From Epiperipatus broadwayi (lineage: Eukaryota; Onychophora; Udeonychophora; Euonychophora; Peripatidae): DNA of 64,000 nt. Location: assembly GCA_028023455.1 (NCBI GenBank), contig JAQFVV010000021.1:1176001-1240000 (forward strand), in the 5' to 3' direction. The notes under the pieces were generated by a model that was not told the origin of the DNA, searched no databases, and worked only from the letters and a program-made list of their open reading frames with translations. Both the position numbers and the translations under genes were made by a program. Positions 38,001 to 48,444 of this stretch are shown one piece after another; position 1 is the first letter of the stretch; each line of letters starts with the position of its first letter.

Positions 38001-38707
38001 ACAAATCGATGTCTGTATTTCTTCAAATATATATATATTACAAATCGATGTCTGTATTTCTTCAAAATAATGTACATAACTCTATAAATAAATATTTGAA
38101 AATACAGTAAGAAAATTTATAAAGGAATATGCGATATAGCATTTTATGCACCACCTACATTGAATAAATTAATAAAAAATTCAAAAGATAAAACTTTATT
38201 GACAAATAAAAATTGTATCATTTACAAATGGACATGTAGGTGTGGTAATGGATATATAGGTGAATCGAGGTGCACATTGGAAAAAAAACAAAAGAGCACA
38301 TTATTGTTTAAAAGAGTTCAAAATACGAAACAAAATATTAAAAATAGTGAGAATTTATCAGCTTCTGTTTTTTATGACCATAATAAATCATGTATATATG
38401 TTTTTGATTTTGATTATAACAATGTAAAAATTTTGGAAACTGAAAGAAATAACAATAAAAGAAAAATTAAAAAGGGGATGTTAATATATAAATACAAGCA
38501 AAATTTAATTAATCGGCAAGCAGCAAACGTTAAGATAACAGAATTATGGGAAAGTTGACATTGAATTATGGGAAAGTTGACATTTTAAATGTGATAGTTG
38601 ACAAAGCTACAACATAGTGAAAGCACTTCTAAGTTATAGTTATACATATAATTTTTATTGACTTTTAATTACTGTATTTTCAAATATTTATTTATAGAGT
38701 TACATAT
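38001..38707 (+). mobile_element. Third Penelope-like fragment, with inverted ends
   Basis: A 33-base perfect inverted repeat (38078-38110 and 38669-38701, containing AAATAAATATTTGAAAATAC) encloses the endonuclease-coding segment. At its left edge a 39-bp direct duplication (ACAAATCGATGTCTGTATTT at 38001 and 38040) is present. The fragment lies inside family H copy d, at a TA dinucleotide run. Confidence 0.75.
38112..38558 (+). pseudogene. Penelope-like GIY-YIG endonuclease fragment
   Basis: The frame reads YAPPTLNKLIKNSKDKT (linker; compare RTPPNLNRLINNSKE at 35220), then NCIIYKWTCRCGNGYIGES, the Cys-rich GIY-YIG core, then SASVFYDHNKSCIYVFDF, VKILETERNNNKRKIKK with the catalytic-Glu helix region (GMLIYK here in place of an ES/EG motif), and ends INRQ at a stop near 38556. 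The RT domain is absent, so it is 5'-truncated. The Cys spacing differs from the copy at 34791, so it represents a different Penelope lineage. The Arg of the usual R..EH is replaced (LEKKQKS), suggesting loss of function. Confidence 0.8.
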
Positions 38708-38734
38708 ATATGTATATATTTGTGTGTGTGTGTG

Positions 38735-38945
38735 TGGAAGATAATGATTCGAACCAACTGATGAGTACTTACTTATTCAGCATGAAATGCATATATTGGA
38801 GATCACTTATCTTTTTCACATGTATGTGATAATGTGTATTGGTTATATTGGATAGAGTAATGACTGTAGGGAACTTGAAAATCTAGGTTCAAATCTTCTT
38901 TAATTACATCTAGGTTAAGTATATACATTATATTTGTATTTCAAT
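38735..38945 (+). repeat. Family H repeat copy d, right half
   Basis: It carries AACCAA, CTGATGA, a weakened stem, GCATGAAATGC and an ATATTGGAGATC block, then ATTGGTT, which is complementary to AACCAA. The 3' terminus (CTTGAAAATCTAGG, then CATCTAGGTTAAGTATATA) is the inverted match of the 5' terminus of copy c at 9060. Confidence 0.65.
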
Positions 38946-39652
38946 ATTATATATATATAGGAAGTGTAATACTTTGTTTGCTATCATCATTATTTTCAAA
39001 CATTATCTATCCACTGCAGGCTAAAAGTCTTTCCAAGTTTAATCCATTTTCTCCAACTCTAATCTCTTCTCCACAGTACTTTCTGATTTCATTCATCCAT
39101 CCATCTCACATGTGATCTTTTTTTAGGTATTTTATGTAATCTTTGGGAATCAGTTTAAGATTTTAACTGTCAATCTACTACTCTACTTTGTTCAATCCAG
39201 TTCCACTTCAGTCTTTTAATTCTTTCAATGATACCAGTAACACCTGTTATGCCACTCATGTATTTTGTTTTCAGTCATTTCTTATTACTTTTATTATATC
39301 TCTCTTCATATTTTGTTGAATGCTCTAAATTGTCTTCATTACTCTTCTGTTAAGTGTTCAAGTCTCAGATCTATAATATAAATAAGAACTGGTAATTTAT
39401 TAAAACCCATCTTTTTCAAACTCATAGGCATATTTCCTTAAAACATTATTTTCAACAAAAGCATTCCAAACAGGTTTAATTCTATGGTTAATTTCATCTT
39501 TCATCAACAAGAGATTAACTATCTTGAAACAAACCTATGCAATGCATATGGGTTTATGAGTTTTAGGAGTTTTTTTTTATTATAAATATATATTTTAAAA
39601 TAAGTACAGGGGATTTGAACTCAGATTTTCAAGGCTAGATGAGTTAGTAAAT
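38946..39652. other. AT-rich stretch, nothing firm
   Basis: A GGGGATTTGAACTCAGA segment near 39608 resembles the family H 5' terminus. Otherwise nothing. Confidence 0.4.
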
Positions 39653-39926
39653 AATCATTAAAAAACAGTCAACATTTAAACAATCCCAATATAGATACAA
39701 TCAACACTTTCAACAATTCCCACCTTTATTGTTAAACGAAGGTTGCCTTGACAACAGTTTGAAATTGTTGATTGTATTGATATTAAACAATCCAAATATC
39801 GATACAATCAACACTTTCAACAATTCCCACCTTTATTGTTAAACGAAGGTTGCCTTGACAACAGTTTGAAATTGTTGATTATATTGATACTTGGATTGTC
39901 TAAGTGTTGACTGGTTTTTAATAATA
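39653..39926. mobile_element. Foldback family N, copy with duplicated core
   Basis: The termini are AATCATTAAAAAACAGTCAAC and the complement ending GGTTTTTAATAAT. The interior is two tandem 107-bp units (39681-39787 and 39788-39894), each containing GTTGCCTTGACAACAGTTTG. Each unit is itself an imperfect inverted repeat. Confidence 0.85.
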
Positions 39927-42135
39927 TTTTAAAATGTATTTATTAAGACCGATGTTAGAAATATTAAGTGTCCTTTTTTAAATTTTGCTTTAGGGCCCAA
40001 AATTTTTAGCTAAGCGAGAGTTTGTCAAATATTATGTATACTTTTATTATTTAAATTTCCATTCAGTTTGTATATTTATCGAAAGAATGATAAATTAATT
40101 AGTTAATTTAATTTTTTCTCCTTAATAACAGCTAATTTATACGATGTATCTTTCTCTGCTTTTCACAGTTTGTTATTGAGATTTATATCCCAAACGACTT
40201 TATAAAAGATATAAATTTGATAATCAGAAAAGTTATTTTGTGGACAACTTCTGTCTTTATTTAATTAATGTATAGAGTTTTACTTCGCTGGGGAAAATTA
40301 TTAACATAAAAAAATACGAAATTTAATATTCACAAAACATTGTTTTTGTTGATTTCTTTGTTTCCAGTTGTCACGCGCTTCAAACTTACTGTGATAAATT
40401 AATTACAACTAGGGAGTTTTATTTAATTATTTAAATTAGAACATCTTTTTTATTTTATTTTTTAAAAATAATTATTGGATTATATTTATTAATTTTTGTG
40501 TATTCCAAAATCTCTTGCTGTTTTATTTTAATTACAAATTAATTGCATCTCCTGGTAAAAAGATTAAAATGTTATAGAAATGAAATCATTTACTTTGAAC
40601 ATTTGAATTAAATTATCTATTCTGATTTTTGTAAAATCTAGAAATAATTTATTTTTGTAGTTGCGAAAGGTTTAAAATGTAATTACTACTGTGTGAATAT
40701 AGTTAAATAAATACAGAACATAATTAAGACAGCATTTATTATATTTGAAACACCTGCATGAAGATATTACTTCCAATACAGATGTTGTTTAAGCGGTGAA
40801 AAGCTTGACTCAAAGAATCAAAGGTTTTATAGTTAGTATATAACTGAAGTTATTGAATTTGTGATTTTAAAACTTAAAGCTATTCGCTTGAATACCATTA
40901 AGAAACAGAAGATGGCTATCATTACATAAGTATCCTTGTTCCAGCTTTGAATCCTAATCTATAGTAAGGAAGGCATTAACCCTGAAACTGCTCAGTTCAG
41001 GACATGAGAAATTTTTGTAGTATTTACCATCTAGTATCCATTGATTACTCAAGATTACAATAAATCGTTTTAGAATGAAATGAAAATAATTAATTGTTCT
41101 TAGACGCATGTGATAAACTCATGTGATGTAGATATTAACTTTGATCAACAAAAGATTTATAGAAACTCACTTGGTGTCAGGTCTATTCAACTGTGCAAAC
41201 TAGTTAGCCTCAGTTTAAACTCAAGATTTTTTAAAAATTTCAATTATCTTGAATATTATAAAGTAATAAAAAGTGACAGTTGGATTCATACTTGCATTAT
41301 TTTTAGCTTTAAATTTTAGTCTCCAATGATGAAGTCAGAAAGCAAAAACTGGTCCTTGGTAGTTTCAAGTGCTAAAGATCCATGTATTTTAGCTTAGTCT
41401 TGCCATTTCCACTATTCAAGCTTCATATGAATTTCCAATATATAAAATTGCAGGGATCTTTTGTCCTTATAAATGATAAATACAAATAATGGCTTCACCC
41501 TCTTTTGCAAAATAAATAAAATTCAAATTATCATCCCAAATGGTCAAATAATATACTTTTGCCTAACTTCCAAAAATGGCCTTCAGGGAAAAAATATATC
41601 ATAGATACCTTTGAGTTTCAAGGTCTCTTTTATGTAAAAAAAAAAAAAACTAAAAGCAGCTGTTAAGTAGCATATTAGTAAGCAAAGACATCTTCATCAA
41701 TTTTCACAGAGAATCAAAGCATTACTCAGTAGACTGTCCCATTAATGATGATGAAGAATTAAATGCTTTTCCATTGTTGCTTTAATATCCAGCTAAGAAT
41801 AGTTATATATTTATTTATTAGTCAACATCAGATGGTTAGTTGTGTTCTCTGCAGGCTAGATAACTAAGAGAAAACTTGTAAACTGATTAGAATCTGTCAA
41901 AAAATCCAGTTTTACATGGATGAGTTTCAAACCTTGGCCCACGAGCATAATGGCTGAATGTACCAGTATTGTCCAACTAGGCCATTCTTGCATTATATAT
42001 TGACACATAAATAAAATTTCAATGACTTTAATTAACATGCAAATATTTATATGTAATTCTGACAATGAAAACGTATTCATGTAGAAAATAACTCTGAATA
42101 TGTTATTTAGGTGATCTATAAAGTAGTTTCCCAAA
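39927..42135. other. AT-rich stretch, nothing firm
   Basis: It contains the shared ATCCATTGATTACTCAAGAT motif near 41035, followed by ACAATAAATCG, and a 14-A run near 41637. No coding signal. Confidence 0.4.
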
Positions 42136-42336
42136 AAATCATCTAAATGAAATTATAAATTCCAAGTAATCATTTAAATGAACTTATAAATTCCAAGGAA
42201 TCATTTAAATTAACTTATATAGCCCAAGGAAACATTTAAATGAACATATAAATTTCAAGGAATGAACTTATAAATTCCAATTAATCATTTAAATTAACTT
42301 ATAAATTCCAAGGAATCATTTAAATGAACTTATAAA
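42136..42336. repeat. Minisatellite of about 31 bp, about 6 units
   Basis: Units follow AATCATTTAAATGAACTTAT plus AAATTCCAAGG. They include one shortened unit near 42260 and a few substitutions. Confidence 0.9.
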
Positions 42337-42790
42337 CAACACTCATCTTTTGTTATATCAAAACCAATCTATGTTATCAGAAAAAAGATATGATAATATT
42401 AGGTTGGTATTGATATAGCAAAAGGTGAACTTTCATGATAATTTAAATGAGTCTTTTGGAACTCCCACTTTTTGTTATATTAATTTTAATATATTCTGTC
42501 TTTTATGTCACAAAATAAATTGATATCAATATTACAAAAGGTAGTCATTATTTACAAGTTCAATTAAATGATTCTTTAAAAATTTACCTTATGGTTTATT
42601 TTAGTAATGTATTAAGACTTATTCCATGATTAGAAATAAACTGATATATAAATGCAGTTTTGCTCATTTCTTTTTAATTTTTACTTATATTTCTAAACAA
42701 AATGAAATATTATTGAATTTTTACATTTGCACCTAAGTACTCTGTTATTTAACTTTGAAGTAAGTTTTATAAAATAAAAACTAAAACACT
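42337..42790. other. AT-rich stretch, nothing recognised
   Basis: No feature is seen. Confidence 0.4.
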
Positions 42791-42934
42791 AAACATCACA
42801 TGAGCATCATCCTTTATGCTTAAACAAGCTGTTTGCACACAGTGACAAAACTCCCCATACAGTAGTGCAATGGAAAGTTCTGTCTCTGTGTAAACAGCTT
42901 GTGTAAGCATAAAGAATGATGATCATGTGATGTT
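42791..42934. repeat. 60-bp-arm hairpin at the left edge of the family Z copy
   Basis: AAACATCACATGAGCATCAT at 42791 and its complement ending at 42934 form arms of about 60 bases. Shared inner blocks are TTTATGCTTA/TAAGCATAAA and AAGCTGTTT/AAACAGCTT. The 21-base loop holds CCCCATACAGTAGTGCAATG, the outer terminus of family Z. Confidence 0.8.
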
Positions 42935-43340
42935 TGATGATGATTTAATACCAATCCTGCCCTATAGAATTATGATGATTGTAGTTATTAAGAAAGAAAG
43001 ATACCAAAAATTATGGATGCTGAACTCAGTTCAGATCTATATGACTATACAAGGTAATGAGCTTGAATTGGAAAACATTATTGTGTTTTTATTTTTTAAT
43101 TCAAAGCTTTATAGTTAGCTAACAAGGTAAAAGGTAGCTGCTGGGGGATTGTATTAGATCCTAAGATCTAGATGCAGTGCTCTTAGATCCAAAGCTCCTC
43201 ACTGACGAAGGCCACAAGCCAGAAACTAGTCTGGGGATACTGGATGAGTAGGCACTAGATACAGATTTTATGCACAAACCATCCTGCATCCATTGATTAC
43301 TCTAGCTTGCATTGAGTGGCGCTACTGTATGGAGAATTTT
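42845..43340 (+). mobile_element. Foldback family Z, short copy carrying a hammerhead
   Basis: The right terminus (GGCGCTACTGTATGGAGAA, to 43338) and the region 42940-43300 align with the right arm of the element at 14970-16068: CCAATCCTGCCC, the ATGATTGTAGTTATTAA block, the TCAGATCTATATGAC block and CATCCATTGATTACTC. Only a stub of the left terminus remains, so most of the left arm is deleted. No coding capacity. Confidence 0.75.
43196..43237 (+). ncRNA. Hammerhead self-cleaving ribozyme (type I)
   Basis: Stem I 5' strand UCCUCA (43196-43201) is followed by the canonical core CUGACGA (43202-43208). Stem II is GGC (43210-43212) and GCC (43218-43220) around loop CACAA, with an A-A mismatch at its base. 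GAA follows at 43222-43224, then a minimal stem III ACUAGU (43225-43230) and C17 at 43231. The 3' strand UGGGGA (43232-43237) pairs fully with UCCUCA, counting one G-U. All core residues are present; cleavage is predicted after 43231. The very short stem III is typical of Penelope and retrozyme hammerheads, which often act as dimers. Confidence 0.75.
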
Positions 43341-43693
43341 ACCTCTATGTAGAAAATTAAACACTTATTTGTAAAAACATTGTGACTAAAGCAGATGAGA
43401 TTTACAGGAAAAAAATATTTTGAAATCAGCAAGGTAAATAATATAAGTGTTACAACTATAAAATAGGTAAAATAGTAATATGGTCAGCTGCTTAGAAGGT
43501 CATAAAACAGAGTAGGAGCAAAGTGGCAGATTGAGTTCAAAAGTTTATTTGGACGGAACAGATTTTTTTACATAATTTTTTAGACTCCAACTCTGCCATT
43601 ATACTAAACAATACAAACAAAAAAAGATTAAAGTTCAATTAGTAATGTAATTAAATGATTTTAGCAAAACAAATATTATGGTCTGGACTGTTG
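43341..43693. other. AT-rich spacer
   Basis: Nothing is recognised between the family Z copy and the hAT left end. Confidence 0.4.
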
Positions 43694-45435
43694 CAGTGAT
43701 GGTGAACTTATGACACGCATGCTAGAAATGGCATATTTGGTTTTTTTTTACTGGCACGTGAACTATTTATATATCATAATTTTTTTCAATATTTTTTTTT
43801 GTTGTTGCTAAAATCTGTACTAATAAAAAGTTTATTGTAAACTAAAGGTAAAATAAATAAATACAATATTATATTAGAATTCAATTTACAATTAAACTCT
43901 GATTAAAACCAATAAATTCTGATATTTTTAAGTCAAATAAAGTGGTACCGGTATACTGTGGTATCATATTCTATAAACTTGTCAAATGCTTCCAATAAAA
44001 CTAGAAAGTAAACTCAGTAAAATATTTTATAACTCTTTGAAGGAAGTTTTTTAAATCTAAAATAAAAGCAATCAAATAGTTTTCTGTCCCAATCTTTTTC
44101 ACCTAAATGTGTTGACACAATTTATTTTGGACAATGTCATGAATGTTGTGACTAAGATAATCAATTTTATATCTACACATTGAGTGAGATAAACTCGGTA
44201 TACTATTGTTCATTTATGTACAATAATGTCTGATGGTTAAGTTGAGGAAAAGTTCTTCAAAGATTCATTGAGTGTTTAAAAAAAAAAGATTGTTTTTACA
44301 TAATGGGAAAATCATTAAAATATATAACGAATTAATGGACTTTGAATGACTTTCAAAATTAATGGTTTTTACTAATATGTGTTCACATCTAAATGAATTA
44401 AATGTGAAACTGCAAGATTATAATAAGACAATTGTCATGTTTGATTTGATCAAAGCATTTGAAGATAAAGTACAAATTTTCAACTGTGATATATTTCTTA
44501 TACTCTCAAATATTTTCCAAATCTAAAAAAGTTCTTGACTGATTTAGAATCTCATGGGAAACTACATCAAGTAAAATTGACATAAGATTTTTGTGCTGTT
44601 ATTCAATCGACTGACGACTTGATTAATTTTCTTTAAGATTTACACAGTTCAGACAATTTTCAGAAATATCAAAAATTTATTTTATACCCAGACATAACCT
44701 CAATGGATAAATAGACTCAAGGTACAAATTTTTGAGTGCCTTAATTTGAAAGATATGGAAATGCAATCATTCGATTTTCAATCCAGTTCTATATGGAAAC
44801 AGAAACTTGTTGACTTGAGGAATGAGTTAGAAACAATGGGAAAATGATCGATTATTGGATATATGTAAAAATAATGCTGAAGAGGAATTACTGACTGCCT
44901 GGAATGCTATTTTTAAAACATTTAATTGTTTAAAAAAATTAGCGACAGCTATATTATCAATTTTTTCTTCTACATATGCATGTGAAACATTGTTTTCAGA
45001 AACGAATTTAATTAAAGACAGTTGGAAAAATAGAATAAAAAATGAATCTCGACATGTACATTATTAAAAATGACAAAATATGAAGTAGATATAAAATATT
45101 TGGCATCCAACGTACAACAGCAAAAATCGCATTAAATAATATCTGTGTTGATTTTATACGTTTATTTCCAAAATTTTGTTTTAATTACTATTAATTTTTT
45201 ACGATTGCATTTTATTCAACTTATGCTCTTCTAAATAAATATCGTTCACTTGCATTTAGCTTATTTAGAAATTTTGTTTAATTATTATTATTATTTTGTT
45301 TTATAAACTTTTAAAAAACTGCAATAATTAAGTTGTTTAAATTTTGATTTAATAACTGTATGGCACACCAATCATTCAATAAATATTTTTTTGGAAAATT
45401 TTGGCACGCACATGTAAAAAGATTCACCATCACTG
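43694..45435 (+). mobile_element. hAT-superfamily DNA transposon, both ends present
   Basis: The left end CAGTGATGGTGAACTTATG and right end, whose complement reads CAGTGATGGTGAATCTTTTT, give terminal inverted repeats. GGCACG..CATG blocks further in are also mirrored. The flanks GACTGTTG (left) and GACTTATTG (right) could be a decayed 8-bp target duplication. Total length is about 1.74 kb, shorter than usual for an autonomous hAT, so it is internally deleted as well as mutated. Confidence 0.85.
44380..45067 (+). pseudogene. hAT transposase remnant (FAM200/GTF2IRD2-like)
   Basis: CSHLNELNVKLQDYNKTIVM then FDLIKAFEDKVQIF matches the ..HLN.LN.KLQG....I..M...VKAF..KL segment of this hAT group. 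After several stops and frameshifts, the last frame (44855-45064) contains LKKLATAILSIFSSTYACET then LFSETNLIKDSWKNR, the C-terminal dimerisation region (usual form I.S.YLCE..FS....IK...RN). The N-terminal zinc finger and catalytic N-terminal half are missing. Dead copy inside the transposon ends at 43694 and 45435. Confidence 0.8.
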
Positions 45436-45520
45436 GACTTATTGTATTCAAAATTCCCTAGTTCAAGCCTGTTCTGATTTATGCTTAGTGATGTTGAGGC
45501 TTGTTACAACTCAAGTGTTG

Positions 45521-45614
45521 GTGGTCGAGTGGTCAGCACAGCCGCCTTACAAACAGTTGTTCCGGGTTTGCGTGTTCGGTTCCCGGCCGATGCTTTGACA
45601 CATGGGGAAAAAAA
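45521..45614 (+). mobile_element. tRNA-derived SINE copy B
   Basis: GTGGTCGAGTGGTCAGCACA resembles a tRNA 5' half with box A, the class II (Leu/Ser) pattern G.GGCCGAGTGG. A box B-like TGTTCGGTTCCCGG follows, then CGATGCTTTGACACATGGGG and an A-rich tail. Copies A and C confirm the family. The full unit is short, about 90 bp. Confidence 0.85.
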
Positions 45615-46931
45615 GGAGCTTTCCATGAAATATAGTCCTTTGAATCTCATAGTGTTATAAATAAAAGGTAAAGATTCACAGTTAATTCGGAAGGGTCAGA
45701 TGGTCAACGTGTAGAGTATAAAAACAAATATTATAATTTTTATATGGTTTATCATTTATTGCTAATGGGGAATGTCATTTCTGTGAACATTGAGCCGAAA
45801 TATATATTTGTCTTTTTATAACTTTTATTTAAGTTCTCTGTTTAAAAAAAAAAAAAAAAAGTGAAACATTTAACAATAAATAATACAGCAATCTTTAAAT
45901 ATAAAGTATTCAAATTTAATTACATAAGATATAATCTAATTATAGTTACTAAACAAGATATTAGCAATCAGCTATTTTTTATTATCAACGTTTCCTTGTC
46001 ATATAGAGAGGGTTATATTTTGATCATTTTTTAATTTAATTAAATGATTCTTCTGCTGGATTTGTTATCAATGTCTATAAAGTGTACCATCTATGATAAA
46101 AGGTCGTCTTTTTCTCTATATTGCGTAAATAATAACAAACATCAGTTTTTACTCAATGTTAGGGGTTGTTGTTTACTTCACCTCAAATGATTTGGTGTAA
46201 TATAAAGTGACGTTAATTACTCAACTGCTTCGGAATATGAGAGTATAAGATGAGAAAATTGCAAAACCTTTGTAGCGGAAACAATTGATTGATTGTGAAA
46301 ATAAGATATATAGGGAATTTATTTTATAAATTTGAAATTGCTAAGGACGATAGTGACTGGAAGAGGTTTTACATATGAAACGCATCTGATTGTTGCTATG
46401 GCAACCATAAATAAAATTGAAAAAAAAAAATGTTTCAAATAGTTTTTTTTCCTTCCAATTTTAATTAAAATTTTTTTAATATTTTACCATATTATTACAT
46501 TTTTGAAAGTGAAAAAAAAGATAAGAAGTGACATTTAAATGTATAAATATATATATAAATGAACAAAACATTCTACTAATCAACATCAAGATGTAAGATT
46601 TTAACTTCTGAACTTTACATTACTTTATTATATACCGCTTGGATACACATTATATAACCTCATTCGTGAATCGATAATATTATGGGAGTCATTTGTTTTT
46701 TAAGACATCTTTATTCCTATATTTTCAGACGAATGTGTAGTGGTGGTGGAAGGATTATTTAGCACATCTATAAAAGATATTACAGATGGGGGGGGGGACG
46801 TAAATTATTCCGTACGTGTGTGTGTTTAATTAAAAAATTGATATTCTCTAATTTAATAAAAAAAAAAAAGTAGCGATACTCATTACTGGTTTAATCAAGA
46901 GTGGATAATGTCCAAATGATGAATGGAGTAA
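45615..46931. other. AT-rich stretch, nothing recognised
   Basis: An 18-A tract lies near 45843 and a 9-G run near 46788. No coding signal. Confidence 0.4.
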
Positions 46932-47026
46932 GTTTTTTTTTCATGTGTCATAGCATCGGCCAGGAAGCGAACCCGCTAACCCGTGACAACTGCTTGTAAG
47001 GCAGCTGTGCTGACCTCTCGACCACA
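46932..47026 (-). mobile_element. tRNA-derived SINE copy C with target duplication
   Basis: The minus strand reads GTGGTCGAGAGGTCAGCACA, GCTGCCTTACAAGCAGTTGT, a box B-like CGGGTTCGCTTCCTGG, and CGATGCTATGACACATGA plus A-run. Flanks GAATGGAGTAAGTTT (46921-46935) and GAATGAAGTAAGTTT (47038-47052) are a 15-bp target duplication with one mismatch. This is the hallmark of LINE-mediated insertion. Confidence 0.9.
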
Positions 47027-47299
47027 AACCCTTGACTGAATGAAGTAAGTTTGATATTCGTAAATCAAAAATATAACGATGTAAAATTGTAACCCAAACA
47101 CGGGTAAAATTAAGCTGAAGGTAATATATGTTAATTAACAATTTTTAATAGCCTTTTAAATAATTCAGCAAATCATTTGTCTAGAACCTCATATTTTCAA
47201 ATTAAGTTACCTATGTAAGGATATGTAATCACTATAAACCATGTGATATCAAGATGGCTTTAGGTAGTAAAATGTAGAATGAATTTTTCTGTTACATAC

Positions 47300-47445
47300 T
47301 GTATTGGTCAAAACATGTTTATCCATCTAACATGAGCTGGAACTCACAAAATGTACTTCAAACCCAGTCACACCTGAGATTTAGGTCAAGGACCAGCCTG
47401 GATTCGAACCCACTCTGTAAGCCTCAGATCAAACACCTAATGAAT
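47300..47445 (-). mobile_element. Second tRNA-like SINE family (candidate)
   Basis: The minus strand contains a clean box B, GTGGGTTCGAATCCAGGCTG, preceded by TGATCTGAGGCTTACAGA and followed by a non-tRNA body (TCTCAGGTGTGACTGGGTTT and on). The body is more GC-rich than the surroundings. Box A is weak. Only one copy is seen, so family status is inferred. Confidence 0.5.
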
Positions 47446-47799
47446 AACATAATAGTGATAGCACATGAGAATTAGTTTTAATCCGGCCCACTAGCAAAGC
47501 GTGAGAAGACGATGAGACATCTATTAACTATGGCTAAACTAAAATATATATAAGCATGGCTGTATTTTTGGAAGTGGAGAAAAGAGGAATTTGAACTACT
47601 CAGACAAGTTAGACAATAAAAATTTGTTTAATATACTGACAAATTATTATACAATTATAAATTAATTGCAAATATTAGTATATGCGTGAATGAGCAAGCG
47701 GTAGATGAGTACATAGTGTCATTCACACTTTTATTTCTCATGTGCTCTTTATTAGTCTAAATAATATATTATAAATAAGCACACATCTTTGGTGGGTCC

Positions 47800-48180
47800 A
47801 GTATTAAGATGCCAATCGATTATTAGAACGAAGTTACATAAAATTGCTATTAACACTTTGGTTTATGGTTCTGAAACGTGGTTTCTAACATATGATTACG
47901 GGGAGCATTCTGAGATTCATTATATATATTAAAAAACTATTTTCATGCCATTACGGTCATGAAAATAAGCAAAACACATTTGAAAATGATGTTTGATTAT
48001 ATGACAAAATATTTAATGAAAATTCTCTTAATTAGTGCTGGTAAGAAAACGCTCTATTTTCCCCAAGGCAAATAGATACTCTTAAATGCAGAAATAAGTT
48101 ACAATGGTGGGATTGTATAAGACTGAAATAAATTTAACTAATAAAACTAGAAGTAGTTGGCATTTATCTATATTTTAAGC
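47800..48180 (+). pseudogene. LINE reverse transcriptase remnant
   Basis: One frame reads IRTKLHKIAINTLVYGSETW FLT, a textbook match to the YGSETW.LT segment that follows the catalytic core of many LINE RTs. Downstream, fragments such as LQWWDCIRL are compatible with the later C-terminal region, but frames change. The catalytic FADD/YADD region is not visible upstream, so this is a short dead remnant. Confidence 0.65.
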
Positions 48181-48299
48181 AGAGCACAATTTTAATATTA
48201 GAGCATTAAAACTTGGTCATGAGGCAAAAGAAATAAATATACGAAGAAGTTTGTGATGCTGACATTATAATCAAGAAATAACAGGAAAAGTCGTGCTTC

Positions 48300-48440
48300 T
48301 GGACGAAAGACAAAGTGGATAGCATGTGCCAGACTTAGGGAATCACAGCCAGAGGCCTTTTTATATGAAGAAAGTGGATATGCATAGTGTGTGCCAAACT
48401 TACGGGAATCACCACCAGAGGCATTTTTATATAAAATAAA
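48300..48440. repeat. Direct tandem duplication of about 66 bp
   Basis: AAGTGGATAGCATGTGCCAG and AAGTGGATATGCATAGTGTG begin two units that share CAAACTTA.GGGAATCAC, CCAGAGGC and TTTTTATAT.AA.A. Confidence 0.85.
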
Positions 48441-48444
48441 TGGT

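Noticed and set aside
45521-45614. Possible functional tRNA gene
   Set aside because: Box A and B-like blocks exist, but no cloverleaf with acceptor stem can be formed, and the A-rich tail and sister copies show it is a SINE.
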